Program-made: the position numbers and the translations under genes
The notes under the pieces: generated by a model
Seen by the model: the letters and a program-made list of their open reading frames with translations, nothing else
Database searches by the model: none
What the model was told of the DNA's origin: nothing
NCBI RefSeq assembly: GCF_004343505.1
Contig: NZ_SLXU01000007.1
Span: forward strand, 82,890 to 146,889
Direction of reading: 5' to 3'
Length of the DNA stretch: 64,000 nucleotides
From: Rhodovulum bhavnagarense
Lineage (GTDB): Bacteria > Pseudomonadota > Alphaproteobacteria > Rhodobacterales > Rhodobacteraceae
Part shown: one piece after another, positions 1 through 7,598 of the stretch
Numbering within the stretch: position 1 is the first letter of the stretch
How the letters are laid out: every line of letters begins with the position of its first letter

Positions 1-527
1 ACACCCGAAAAGTCGATCGGCTTGACCGACTTGGCCACCAGCGCGCCATCGGCGCCCTGGTCCAGCGTAGCGACGCTCATCGACATGGGCATCCGCGAAT
101 ACCAGCCTTCGGCGCGACGCGCCTCGCCGCCATTGGCGAGAATCCAGTCATATTCGTAATGCGTCACGAGGAACGGCTTGCCGTCGATTTCCAGCAGGCT
201 GTTGGCATCGGGCGTCTCGGCGATAATCGGATCGCCGTTCATGTCCTTGAGCGGTTCACCCTTGGCGTTGAACAATTGCGCGGCGGCATGTTCGCCCAGC
301 TTGTCGGTGGTCTTGAACATGGACACGTAGGACAGCGGAAATTCCTTCGTCGTACCATCGCTGTAGCGCACGATCGCAGAGGATTTCGAATGGGTCGTCA
401 CCATTTCGGCTGTATCGATGGGCGCGGGCGTATCGGTGAACTCGACGGCGACGACTTCGGCGGCCATCACGGCGCCGGTGCTCAGCGCGAGGGCGGCCGA
501 ACTGCAAAGAAGAGAAAATCGGGTCAT
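1..527 (-). CDS. PhoX-like (DUF839) phosphatase, N-terminal part
   Basis: Reads leftward off the window edge; about 175 N-terminal residues are visible, so the C-terminus is missing. The start MTRFSLLC is followed by a hydrophobic stretch ending in VMAAE, a Sec-type signal peptide for periplasmic export. The mature part carries the conserved-looking segments ETPDANSLLEIDGKPFLVTHYEYDW and SRMPMSMS, which I recognise from PhoX/DUF839-type alkaline phosphatases of Rhodobacterales. Such enzymes release phosphate from organic phosphomonoesters. Known PhoX proteins usually use a Tat signal; none is seen here. A Pho-box-like repeat lies 74 bp upstream, supporting a role in phosphate starvation. The metal-binding and catalytic part is outside the window, so activity cannot be judged. 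Confidence 0.62.
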   Translation of the reverse strand, partial: MTRFSLLCSSAALALSTGAVMAAEVVAVEFTDTPAPIDTAEMVTTHSKSSAIVRYSDGTTKEFPLSYVSMFKTTDKLGEHAAAQLFNAKGEPLKDMNGDPIIAETPDANSLLEIDGKPFLVTHYEYDWILANGGEARRAEGWYSRMPMSMSVATLDQGADGALVAKSVKPIDFSG

Positions 528-600
528 GTCAGGGGTCCTGTTTCGCTGGGGCTTGTTCCAAGAACTTTTCCAGTTCCAGCACGGCTGGTATCGGACCTAT

Positions 601-628
601 CTGACAGGCTTGTGACAATACGTGACTC
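601..628 (-). promoter_or_regulatory. Pho-box-like PhoB site upstream of the phosphatase
   Basis: On the minus strand, TTGTCACAAGCCTGTCAG (601-618) fits the Pho box CTGTCAT-N4-CTGTCAT, with two mismatches in one heptamer and one in the other. On the plus strand TGACA, TGACA and TGACT occur at 602, 613 and 624, exactly 11 bp apart, as in tandem PhoB half-sites. The site lies 74 bp before the phosphatase start codon. Confidence 0.5.
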
Positions 629-794
629 GTCGACAGAGGGTTCGCCACGATTTGCATATCCGCCCGCGTGAACGGCAGGACCAACAGCGCGTTCGGTCTG
701 TTATCGCTGACTGGCCCTTGCCGATCCCGATAACCGCCCTGTCAATAGGATGAAGAAACGACTACATTCGCTTGGACAACAAAAGGTAAGCGGG

Positions 795-1667
795 ATGGTG
801 CGCGCACTTCTATTCGTCTCGGCACTCTTGTCCGCGGGGACCGCACTATGGATCTACCTCGACCGGCTGGACCGGCAATCCGCGCCCGTCCCCCAGACAG
901 AGGCAGGCGATTTTTCGGGGCCTTCGCCGGCGCCCGTAGACCAGCCTGGCACAACGCCGGATGCGCCCCCTTCCCAGGCGAACACGGCCCAGGCGTCCGC
1001 CACGGTTCTGGTTTTGCGCCGCCCGCTCGGACAGGGCAGCGTGCTGAGCGCCGATGACCTCACCTGGGCAGAGCTGACAAGCGACACCCTTGCCGAGACC
1101 TTTTTCGAGCAGGGCAACGCACCATCCGCTCCGTCCGACATCGTCGGGATGCGGACAACACTTGACCTCGCAGCCGGGGCGCCTTTGCCTAGGGCGGCCC
1201 TGCGGATGTTGCCCGAAGACCGGCTGTCGACGCGGCTTTCGCCGGGAATGCGCGCGCTGTCCGTGCCGGTGTCGTCCGAAAGCGGGGTTGCCGGTTTCAT
1301 TCTGCCGGGCGACCGGGTGGATGTTCTCGTCGCGCAGACCGATGCACCAAAAGCAGTGATTGCGCGAGACGTCCGGGTCCTGGCCATCGATCAGACGCTT
1401 GAGGTCACGGATGACGAGAACGCACTGGTCGGCACGACCCTGACACTTGAGGTTTCCACGGTACAGGTGCCCGACATCCTTGCCGCGATTTCAGGGGGTA
1501 ACCTCTGGCTCGCGCTGCGTTCGCCGTCAGAGACGACGCCGCCGCCGATCACGGTAACGCCGGGCGCTCGGCCCGCCCCGCCGGTCGCGACAGCGCGCGC
1601 GCGCCCCTCTGTAACGATCCGCGTCATCCAGGGCGCACAGGTCGAAAGTTATGAGGTCGGGCAATGA
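795..1667 (+). CDS. cpaB: Flp pilus assembly protein CpaB/RcpC
   Basis: About 290 residues. An N-terminal membrane anchor (residues 3-20) is followed by a proline-rich linker and an SAF-like domain (VLVLRRPLGQGSVLSADDLTW), then the CpaB core with SVPVSSESGVAGFILPGDRVDVLV. This is the standard RcpC/CpaB architecture; the protein works in the periplasm next to the outer-membrane secretin of the Tad pilus. I chose ATG 795 because AAAAGG sits 8 bp before it and the anchor begins at once; an in-frame ATG at 750 has only an abutting AGG. The gene overlaps the next one by 4 bp (ATGA), so it heads a three-gene pilus operon. Confidence 0.85.
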   Translation: MVRALLFVSALLSAGTALWIYLDRLDRQSAPVPQTEAGDFSGPSPAPVDQPGTTPDAPPSQANTAQASATVLVLRRPLGQGSVLSADDLTWAELTSDTLAETFFEQGNAPSAPSDIVGMRTTLDLAAGAPLPRAALRMLPEDRLSTRLSPGMRALSVPVSSESGVAGFILPGDRVDVLVAQTDAPKAVIARDVRVLAIDQTLEVTDDENALVGTTLTLEVSTVQVPDILAAISGGNLWLALRSPSETTPPPITVTPGARPAPPVATARARPSVTIRVIQGAQVESYEVGQ

Positions 1668-2170
1668 GACAGGGGCACGCGCGCGGTTCCCCGGCATTAG
1701 CGCCCGAACGGTTCAAAAGCGAAAGCCACGCATCCGTGACGGTGGAATTCGCGTTGATCGCTCCCTTGCTGGTTATCATGGTCCTGGGGACGGCGGAAAT
1801 CGGTGTTGCGGTTCAGCAAAGGCTTGCGCTGGATCATATCCTGCGCGCAGGCGCATTCGCGGCACAGACCGATCCCGGCGAAAAGGCCGTCGAGGATGCG
1901 ATGCAGGCCGTGCGCGCCGACCTGACCGATCCGGCCTTCGGCAAGCCGGCCTTTCGCAATCACGGCCTGGATGTCACCCGGTTCTGTGTCTGCCCCGAGA
2001 ATCCCGACGTGGCACCCGGCGTGGCCCCGCCCTGCGGGACGGTCTGTTCGGGGGGACGGGCGCCCCATGCGGTCTATCTTTTGCAAGGGACACTCACCTA
2101 TGAGACCCGTCTCCTTGGCAACGCCTATTCGACGCCTTTGACCTCGACGCTTTGGGTGGGGTTGCCGTGA
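1664..2170 (+). CDS. tadE: TadE-family minor pseudopilin
   Basis: 168 residues. Residues 24-46 form the TadE signature helix (SVTVEFALIAPLL) with Glu28 at the expected +5 position, but the residue before the expected prepilin-peptidase cut is Ala23 rather than Gly. The C-terminal half contains four cysteines (FCVC...CGTVC), plausible disulfides in the periplasm. TadE proteins are pseudopilins needed for Flp fibre assembly. The start overlaps the cpaB stop (ATGA) and the stop overlaps the next start (GTGA), so translation is probably coupled. Confidence 0.78.
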   Translation: MRQGHARGSPALAPERFKSESHASVTVEFALIAPLLVIMVLGTAEIGVAVQQRLALDHILRAGAFAAQTDPGEKAVEDAMQAVRADLTDPAFGKPAFRNHGLDVTRFCVCPENPDVAPGVAPPCGTVCSGGRAPHAVYLLQGTLTYETRLLGNAYSTPLTSTLWVGLP

Positions 2171-2574
2171 ACGAAGGCCCCCCAAGATTGCTGCAAGGAC
2201 AGGCGGGGACGGCAGCGGTCGAGTTCGCCCTCGTGCTGGCGCCGTTCCTGATTCTGTGCTTCGGTGTGTTCGAGGTCGGCCGCGCTGTATCGATTTCCAG
2301 CGATCTCGGACGCCTTTCGGATATCGCGATGCGCGAGTTCTATCTGGGCAATCTCGGGGCTGCGGATGACGACGCGACGGTCGAGGCGGCCCTGACCCCG
2401 TTGTTGCAGGCGGCATTCACCGGACCCGGCCCCGACGGGCTGACGGTGAACTGCACCACCGGCTCGGATACCCGGGTGCTGGAACTGTCCTATAGCTTTG
2501 GCTTCATTTCCCGGCTGTTCGATGGAGCGCCGGGTATCCCGCTAAGCGCGGTGCGCTCTTTGCCCCTTCCCTGA
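2167..2574 (+). CDS. Second TadE/TadF-type pseudopilin
   Basis: About 135 residues from a GTG start that overlaps the preceding TGA (GTGA); a TTG at 2152 is less likely. Residues 11-20 (GQAGTAAVEF) contain an ideal prepilin-peptidase site, Gly14/Thr15 with Glu19 at +5, followed by a hydrophobic helix (ALVLAPFLILCFGVFEVG). This is a TadE/TadF-like minor pseudopilin, likely a partner of the preceding protein. The gene is convergent with tadC, 8 bp away. Confidence 0.75.
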   Translation: MNEGPPRLLQGQAGTAAVEFALVLAPFLILCFGVFEVGRAVSISSDLGRLSDIAMREFYLGNLGAADDDATVEAALTPLLQAAFTGPGPDGLTVNCTTGSDTRVLELSYSFGFISRLFDGAPGIPLSAVRSLPLP

Positions 2575-2582
2575 GGCAGCCC

Positions 2583-3419
2583 TCACTTGGGCGTCAGAAA
2601 TTCCGAGATCGCTGGAAACATCAGGATCAGGAAGAGTTGCGGCAAGAAGAAGACGATCATCGGCAAGGTCAGCCGTGGCGCAAGACCGGCGGCCTTTTTC
2701 TCGGCGCGGGCAAGCCGGTTATCCCGACCCTCGGCCGCGAGCGACACGAGTGTCTCGGTCAACGGGGTGCCGTGGCGTTCCGCGTAGTTCAGCGCCTGGA
2801 CGAAATACCGGATGCTGTCCAGCGGCAGGCGACTTGCAAGGCCGTCCAATACGCTGCTGCGCTGGTAGGTATGGGACAGTTCTGCCGCGGTCAGTCGCAA
2901 GTGATAGGCCAGCGCGGGCGACATCGCGTCGACCTCGCGTGCGACCTTTGACAGGGCGGCGTCTATGCCCATCCCGGCCCTGACCGACAACAACATCAGG
3001 TCAAGCGCATCGGACCAAACCCGCTCGACCTCTCGCAAGTGGCGCCCCCGAGCCCAGCTTATCCCCCGATTTGCAACCAGAGCGCTTGCACTCCCAGCCG
3101 CCAGCGTCATGGCCAGCGCCGCCCCCGTGGACATTCCTTCGCCGGAGGGCAAGCGCGTGACAAGCCAGACTAGCCCCATCAGGATCGGCGGCAAAGATAT
3201 CCAAGGCAAAACATGTATCCAATGGTTCCCGCGCCCCGGCTCCCCGCGAGGGGGAGACACCGCAAGGGTCTCATCGGTCGCCGCGCCCCGGCCCCTCGCC
3301 CGCAGGGCCGGCCACGTCAAGGCCAGCACGCCGTTCACCAGACAAAGGACCGTCAAAACGGCAAGCAAGACTGGTTCCATGAACCGGCCAGTCGGCAGAA
3401 GGGGCGCAAGATCAACCAT
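2583..3419 (-). CDS. tadC: Tad secretion inner-membrane platform protein TadC (T2SF domain)
   Basis: 278 residues. There is an N-terminal membrane helix, a second segment near residues 50-100, the T2SSF cytoplasmic domain (LDLMLLSVRAGMGIDAALSKVA, residues ~140-160) and C-terminal helices (PRLTLPMIVFFLPQLFLILM). TadC pairs with TadB as the inner-membrane platform on which the TadA ATPase acts. The start overlaps the end of tadB by 8 bp. It is the last gene of flp-tadA-tadB-tadC on the minus strand. Confidence 0.85.
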   Translation of the reverse strand: MVDLAPLLPTGRFMEPVLLAVLTVLCLVNGVLALTWPALRARGRGAATDETLAVSPPRGEPGRGNHWIHVLPWISLPPILMGLVWLVTRLPSGEGMSTGAALAMTLAAGSASALVANRGISWARGRHLREVERVWSDALDLMLLSVRAGMGIDAALSKVAREVDAMSPALAYHLRLTAAELSHTYQRSSVLDGLASRLPLDSIRYFVQALNYAERHGTPLTETLVSLAAEGRDNRLARAEKKAAGLAPRLTLPMIVFFLPQLFLILMFPAISEFLTPK

Positions 3420-4218
3420 CGAACCGGATCATCCGCCGCATCACCATCACCCCGATCCCGATCCAGGCCAATGCGCCGGCCGCCAAGGCCATCCCAAGCC
3501 CGGTTTCGAGAAAAACGCCGATATAGCCCGGGTTCAACAAGATGATCGCCACCGTCAGCAGAAAGGGCAAAACCCCGATGATCGTGGCAGAGACCCGAGC
3601 CTCCTGGCTGAAGGCGTCGATCTTCTGGCGCAAGCGTTTGAAGGAATAAAGCGTTTCTGACAAGTTTTCGAGCGTTTCGGTCAGGCTGCCCCCGGTCCGG
3701 CTTTGGACGGCCATGGCAACCGCAAAGAACCGAACCTCGCGCAGCGGCACCCGGTCGGCCATCCGTTCCAGCGCATCGGCCAGCGGCATACCGAGACCGA
3801 CATCGTTCAGCACCTTTGCGAATTCCGTTCGTATCGGGCCGTCGAACTCGGACACGACGATCTCGATACACCGGTTCAGCGGCAGCCCGCTGCGCAATCC
3901 GCGCTTGAGAACGCCAAGCACCCGCATGAACTGTTCGGAAAAGATCGCAAGCCGACGTTTGCGGCGCAACCGGGCAAGCAGGATGCCGCCCGCGGCCGTA
4001 CCACCCAGACCCGCGACCCAGATCCCGGTCACCAAGGGGTATCGCCACAGCATGACCCCCCCCACCCCCGCCATGGCCCCCGCGAGCATCCACAGCAATG
4101 GCGCCTGTGCCCGCAAATCGCGGAACGCCTCGGCAAACCGGCCCGGTCGAAAAAACACCAGCGCCAGCAGGCAGCCGATGGCGATCATCGCGGGAATGAA
4201 AACCGCCAGCCGATCCAT
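3412..4218 (-). CDS. tadB: Tad secretion inner-membrane platform protein TadB (T2SF domain)
   Basis: 268 residues with two N-terminal helices (FIPAMIAIGCLLALVFF; APLLWMLAGAMAGVGGVMLW), a T2SSF domain (LGVLKRGLRSGLPLNRCIEIV and FFAVAMAVQSRTGGSLTETLENLSE) and a C-terminal membrane region. The start codon directly abuts the tadA stop, so the two are translated from one mRNA. TadB forms the assembly platform with TadC. Confidence 0.87.
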   Translation of the reverse strand: MDRLAVFIPAMIAIGCLLALVFFRPGRFAEAFRDLRAQAPLLWMLAGAMAGVGGVMLWRYPLVTGIWVAGLGGTAAGGILLARLRRKRRLAIFSEQFMRVLGVLKRGLRSGLPLNRCIEIVVSEFDGPIRTEFAKVLNDVGLGMPLADALERMADRVPLREVRFFAVAMAVQSRTGGSLTETLENLSETLYSFKRLRQKIDAFSQEARVSATIIGVLPFLLTVAIILLNPGYIGVFLETGLGMALAAGALAWIGIGVMVMRRMIRFDG

Positions 4219-5604
4219 TCAGGTCGGTCCCTTGCCGACCGCGGCCCCGATTGCACGCATCAGCCGCTCGTCCTCGCCGAAATAGGCCGCCTTTCGGTAA
4301 AACGAGGGGCGCAAGGCGGCGCGCGCCCGGTGGTAGCCACGGATTTCCCCGGTCGCGGGGTCCTCGTCGAAATCGAAAACCAGGACATCCTGCAACACGA
4401 GGCTTCCCTCGGATATGCCCAGCACATCCGTTATATGCGTGATCCGCCGCACCCCGTCGCGGAAACGGGCAATATGGATGATGACATCGACCGAGGCGCC
4501 GAACATCTGTTCGATGGTCTCGCTGTCCAGCCCGGAAAAACCCATCTTGACCATGCTCGACAGACGCGACACCGCCTCGATCGGAGAGTTGGCGTGCAGC
4601 GTCCCCATCGACCCGTCATGCCCGGTATTCATCGCTTGCAACAAATCGAACGCCTCGGGGCCCCGCACCTCGCCCAGGATGATGCGGTCGGGGCGCATCC
4701 TCAGGCAGTTGCGCACAAGCTGGCGCATCGTGACCTCGCCCTGCCCCTCGATATTGGGCACGCGGGTTTCCAGCCGGACAACATGATCCTGCTGCAACTG
4801 CAACTCTGCCGTATCCTCGCAAGTGACGATCCGCTCTGTCGGTTCGATACATCCGGTCAACGCGTTCAAAAGCGTGGTCTTGCCCGACCCTGTTCCGCCG
4901 CTGACCAGGATGTTGCAGCGGCTTCGGCCGATCACGCTCAGTATTTCCGCCCCCTCGGCGGAAATCGTTCCAAGATCGACCATTTGCGGAATGGTGAACC
5001 GGTCGCGGGCAAAACGGCGGATCGTCAGGGACGGGCCATCCATGCTGAGCGGCGGCAGGATGATGTTGACGCGCGAACCGTCCTTCAATCGGGCATCGCA
5101 GATCGGGCTGGCCTCGTCGACATGGCGCCCGACAAGGCTGACGATCTTTTGGCAGACATTCAAAAGCTGCTCGTCGTCGCGAAAGCGCACATCGGTCTGT
5201 TCCAGCTTGCCATGCCGCTCGACATAGATCGGGTTGGTGCCATTGACCATTATGTCGGAAATATCGTCGCTGGACAGGAAGGGCTCGATCGGGCCAAAGC
5301 CCAGCATGTCGGCGCAAAGCTCGTCTTTCAGCTCCGCCAACTCTTGCGGGCCGATACGCGGGGCGACATGCCGTGCAATCAAGGCGATCTCATCCGACAG
5401 CCTCGCACGGGCCTGTTCGCGGTTCATCACGATCAGGTCGGTGGCGTCCATCCGTTCCAACAGCGCGACATGCACCTTGAGCCGGAGCGCCTCAAGCGCC
5501 CTGTCCTCCCGCCCCGAGGCAGGATCGTCGCGTTCCGTGTTGTTTCCGGATGACGAGACGCGGCCATTGCGGTCGCGCGTGCGCCGGTCCTTTCCAAGCC
5601 GCAT
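4219..5604 (-). CDS. tadA: Tad pilus assembly ATPase TadA/CpaF
   Basis: 461 residues, normal for CpaF-family secretion ATPases. Residues 96-130 carry ADMLGFGPIEPFL and DIMVNGTNPIYVER. Walker A is GGTGSGKTT at 236-244. The Asp box (CEDTAELQL) follows near 262, the Walker B-like RIILGEVRGPEAFD near 308-320, and the His box region TGHDGSMGTLHANS near 328-340. It hydrolyses ATP to drive extrusion of Flp pilin. It lies 64 bp downstream of flp, separated by a hairpin, and is followed without a gap by tadB. Confidence 0.93.
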   Translation of the reverse strand: MRLGKDRRTRDRNGRVSSSGNNTERDDPASGREDRALEALRLKVHVALLERMDATDLIVMNREQARARLSDEIALIARHVAPRIGPQELAELKDELCADMLGFGPIEPFLSSDDISDIMVNGTNPIYVERHGKLEQTDVRFRDDEQLLNVCQKIVSLVGRHVDEASPICDARLKDGSRVNIILPPLSMDGPSLTIRRFARDRFTIPQMVDLGTISAEGAEILSVIGRSRCNILVSGGTGSGKTTLLNALTGCIEPTERIVTCEDTAELQLQQDHVVRLETRVPNIEGQGEVTMRQLVRNCLRMRPDRIILGEVRGPEAFDLLQAMNTGHDGSMGTLHANSPIEAVSRLSSMVKMGFSGLDSETIEQMFGASVDVIIHIARFRDGVRRITHITDVLGISEGSLVLQDVLVFDFDEDPATGEIRGYHRARAALRPSFYRKAAYFGEDERLMRAIGAAVGKGPT

Positions 5605-5641
5605 GAGACACCTACGCGCCGTTCAGGCGGGCCAACCCCGG

Positions 5642-5658
5642 CCCCCGCGACGCGGGGG
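5642..5658 (-). terminator. Hairpin between flp and tadA
   Basis: CCCCCGC (5642-5648), GAC, GCGGGGG (5652-5658) forms a perfect 7-bp stem, 11 bp after the flp stop on the minus strand. There is no clear U-tract. It probably stabilises or partly terminates the flp message so that pilin outnumbers the assembly machinery. Confidence 0.5.
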
Positions 5659-5668
5659 TCGAGAGAGA

Positions 5669-5857
5669 TCAGAGTTCGTCGATGATAGCGTCGATCGCGG
5701 CAATGATATCATCGCCCCAAGTCACACCAGCCGCGATGATGGCCCCCGCCACGGCGGCAAGGATCACCGCGTATTCAACGGCGGTCGCGCCGCTCTCGTC
5801 GCGCATCTTTTCACGCAGATAGCCGCGCAGGCGGCCAATGATGGTCATGATTCCCAT
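5669..5857 (-). CDS. flp: Flp-type (type IVb) major pilin
   Basis: 62 residues, typical of Flp pilins. The prepilin-peptidase motif is Gly23/Ala24 with Glu28 at +5 and Tyr29 at +6 (GATAVEYAV), followed by one hydrophobic helix (ILAAVAGAIIAAG). ATG 5857 was chosen because AGGGGA lies 6 bp upstream; a longer in-frame start at 5896 lacks such a site. It is the fibre subunit, matured by a TadV/CpaA peptidase that is not encoded in this window, and heads the tadABC operon. Confidence 0.9.
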   Translation of the reverse strand: MGIMTIIGRLRGYLREKMRDESGATAVEYAVILAAVAGAIIAAGVTWGDDIIAAIDAIIDEL

Positions 5858-5897
5858 TTTTCGTCCCCTATTTATCAAGCGCCCAACCCGCGCCATG

Positions 5898-5912
5898 TTA
5901 ACTTATTGTGAA
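5898..5912. promoter_or_regulatory. CtrA-like site upstream of flp
   Basis: TTAACTTATTGTGAA matches the CtrA consensus TTAA-N7-TTAA at seven of eight positions and lies 41 bp before the flp start in the AT-rich gap between flp and the divergent tadG-like gene. CtrA controls the Flp pilin gene in Caulobacter; its role here is inferred. A TTGACC element lies nearby on the minus strand, but no convincing -10 box was found. Confidence 0.32.
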
Positions 5913-5986
5913 AATATTGCCTTGATTCCGGTCAATACAAGGGTGGCACATTGTGTTTCCCGACCAGCAACAGAAAGGGTGGCGTC

Positions 5987-7285
5987 ATGGCTGACCGTCC
6001 AGATCCCCCGTTCCCGATCGGGAAAAGGGCGCCGCACGCGGTGGCGTTCAGCTTTGCGCGCGATGAAGGTGGGGTCATCGCGATCCTGTTCGCGCTGTTG
6101 CTGCCGTTTCTCGTCGGGGGCATGGCAATCGGGGTCGATACCGGGTTCGTCATGGTCAAGCAGCGCAAGCTGCAACATGCGGCCGACATGGCCGCACTGG
6201 CCGGGGCGGCGTGGCAGGCGAGCGGGGCCAGCACCGCCGAGATTGCCGCTGTCGTCGATGTCGCCGCCGACAATAGCGGCTTTGACCCGGCGCTGGGGGA
6301 TATCGTGCTGGGCTATCCTTCGGCAACCGAGCTGTCCGTCACCCTGACACAGGCCCATCCCCGCCCGCTGACCAGCCTTTTCTCGGACAGTCCTTTCGTG
6401 ATTTCGGCCTCGGCCACCGGCCGGACACAAGGTCTGGAGGCAACGCTTTGCCTGCACAGCCTGTCCAGCAACGCAACGGGCGCGGTCACCGTGGAGGCGC
6501 AATCCGTCGTCAGCCTTCCGGCCTGCACCGTCGCCGTGAATTCGGCAAACCCGGCCGCCTTTGTCAGTGCCAGCAAATCGCAAACAAGTTCTGGCTGTAT
6601 CGGGATTACCGGCGGGGCAAGCATTGCCGGCGCGATCACGCTGGATCGATGCGCCGCCGTGAACGCCAACAAGGGCAGCGGCCCGCCCGACCCCTGGGCC
6701 GGCCTTGCAGAACCGGCGCTGAACGGTTCGTGCGATTACGCAACAGGGTTGGAAATCAAGAAAGACACCACCCTGACCCCGACCCAGCCCCATCCGGGCG
6801 GTTTACCGATGATGCGGCTTTGCGGCGGGGTGACGGTCTGGCCGAACCGGACACTGACACTCGATCCGGGTCTCTACATCATCTCGGGCGGCGAGCTACG
6901 TATCCGTAACAACGCCGAACTGGAATCAAGCGCCGGCGCCTTGATCTATCTTGCGGATTCAGACGCCGGTCTGAGCATGGAAAACCGGGCCAAGATTGCC
7001 CTCGCCCCACCATCCTCGGGCCCTTGGGGCGTGGTAAGCCTGTTTGCCAGCCGCGCAGGCGGCCCCGATATCACGTTCGAAGAGGCCGCGATTGACGGCG
7101 CCATCTACGGGGCGGGATCGGCGATTTCGGTTGCAAGCAATGGCGCGGTCACCGGCTGTTTCCAACTGGTCGGGGATACGGTCACTCTTGGGGGGCGGGC
7201 AACCCTGACACGCGACTGCACCGGCTCTGCGCTGGTGTTCCCCGGTTTCGAACCCGGGGGCGGGGCCGTGTCGCTAGTCGAATGA
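5987..7285 (+). CDS. tadG: TadG-like pilus protein (Tad domain)
   Basis: 432 residues from ATG 5987, which has AAAGGG about 9 bp upstream; an in-frame TTG at 5951 is less likely. Residues ~20-90 form the Tad domain: DEGGVIAILFALLLPFLVGGMAIGVDTGFVMVKQRKLQHAADMAALAGA, a membrane helix followed by the typical AADAAALAGA-like segment. The rest is a long Ser/Thr/Gly-rich exported region with a few cysteines and no evident von Willebrand domain. TadG-type proteins are thought to anchor or regulate the pilus at the cell envelope. The gene is transcribed alone, divergent from flp and convergent with the next gene (7 bp gap). Confidence 0.75.
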   Translation: MADRPDPPFPIGKRAPHAVAFSFARDEGGVIAILFALLLPFLVGGMAIGVDTGFVMVKQRKLQHAADMAALAGAAWQASGASTAEIAAVVDVAADNSGFDPALGDIVLGYPSATELSVTLTQAHPRPLTSLFSDSPFVISASATGRTQGLEATLCLHSLSSNATGAVTVEAQSVVSLPACTVAVNSANPAAFVSASKSQTSSGCIGITGGASIAGAITLDRCAAVNANKGSGPPDPWAGLAEPALNGSCDYATGLEIKKDTTLTPTQPHPGGLPMMRLCGGVTVWPNRTLTLDPGLYIISGGELRIRNNAELESSAGALIYLADSDAGLSMENRAKIALAPPSSGPWGVVSLFASRAGGPDITFEEAAIDGAIYGAGSAISVASNGAVTGCFQLVGDTVTLGGRATLTRDCTGSALVFPGFEPGGGAVSLVE

Positions 7286-7292
7286 ACCAGGT

Positions 7293-7577
7293 CTAGAACC
7301 GGTTGTTTTCCATGTAATCGATATCGACGTCGGGAAAGGGCGAGGGATCGGCGCGCAACTCGTCAAGAGACACGATATCGATCCGCGACATCGAAGACTT
7401 GTTGAGGATCGACATCCCCTCGGTGGTGTTGAACGGGATAAAGGGGCGCCCATCGCAAAGCAGATCGAGGATACGTTCGCCAACAGATATGTAGAACACC
7501 CCGTTGAGGATCTGGCCATCGGCGAGGGTCAGACGCACGGGAATGGCAAATTTTGTGCGGACGACATCCTTGTACAT
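7293..7577 (-). CDS. Small conserved-looking protein at the end of the secretin operon
   Basis: 94 residues, not recognised. No signal peptide or membrane helix. The sequence is compact, with alternating hydrophobic stretches (FAIPVRLTLADGQILNGVFYI, ILDLLCDGRPFIPFN) that suggest a small beta-rich cytoplasmic domain. It lies 21 bp downstream of the secretin gene on the same strand, so it is probably the third gene of tadD-cpaC-this, and may be an accessory or regulatory factor of the pilus system. Function unknown. Confidence 0.6.
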   Translation of the reverse strand: MYKDVVRTKFAIPVRLTLADGQILNGVFYISVGERILDLLCDGRPFIPFNTTEGMSILNKSSMSRIDIVSLDELRADPSPFPDVDIDYMENNRF

Positions 7578-7598
7578 CTTGGCTATCCCATCGAGTGC

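Noticed and set aside
3703..5553. 616-codon open frame antisense to tadA/tadB
   Set aside because: It is the shadow of GC-rich coding sequence; the antisense genes have complete family motifs and this frame is low-complexity with many Arg/His/Gln.
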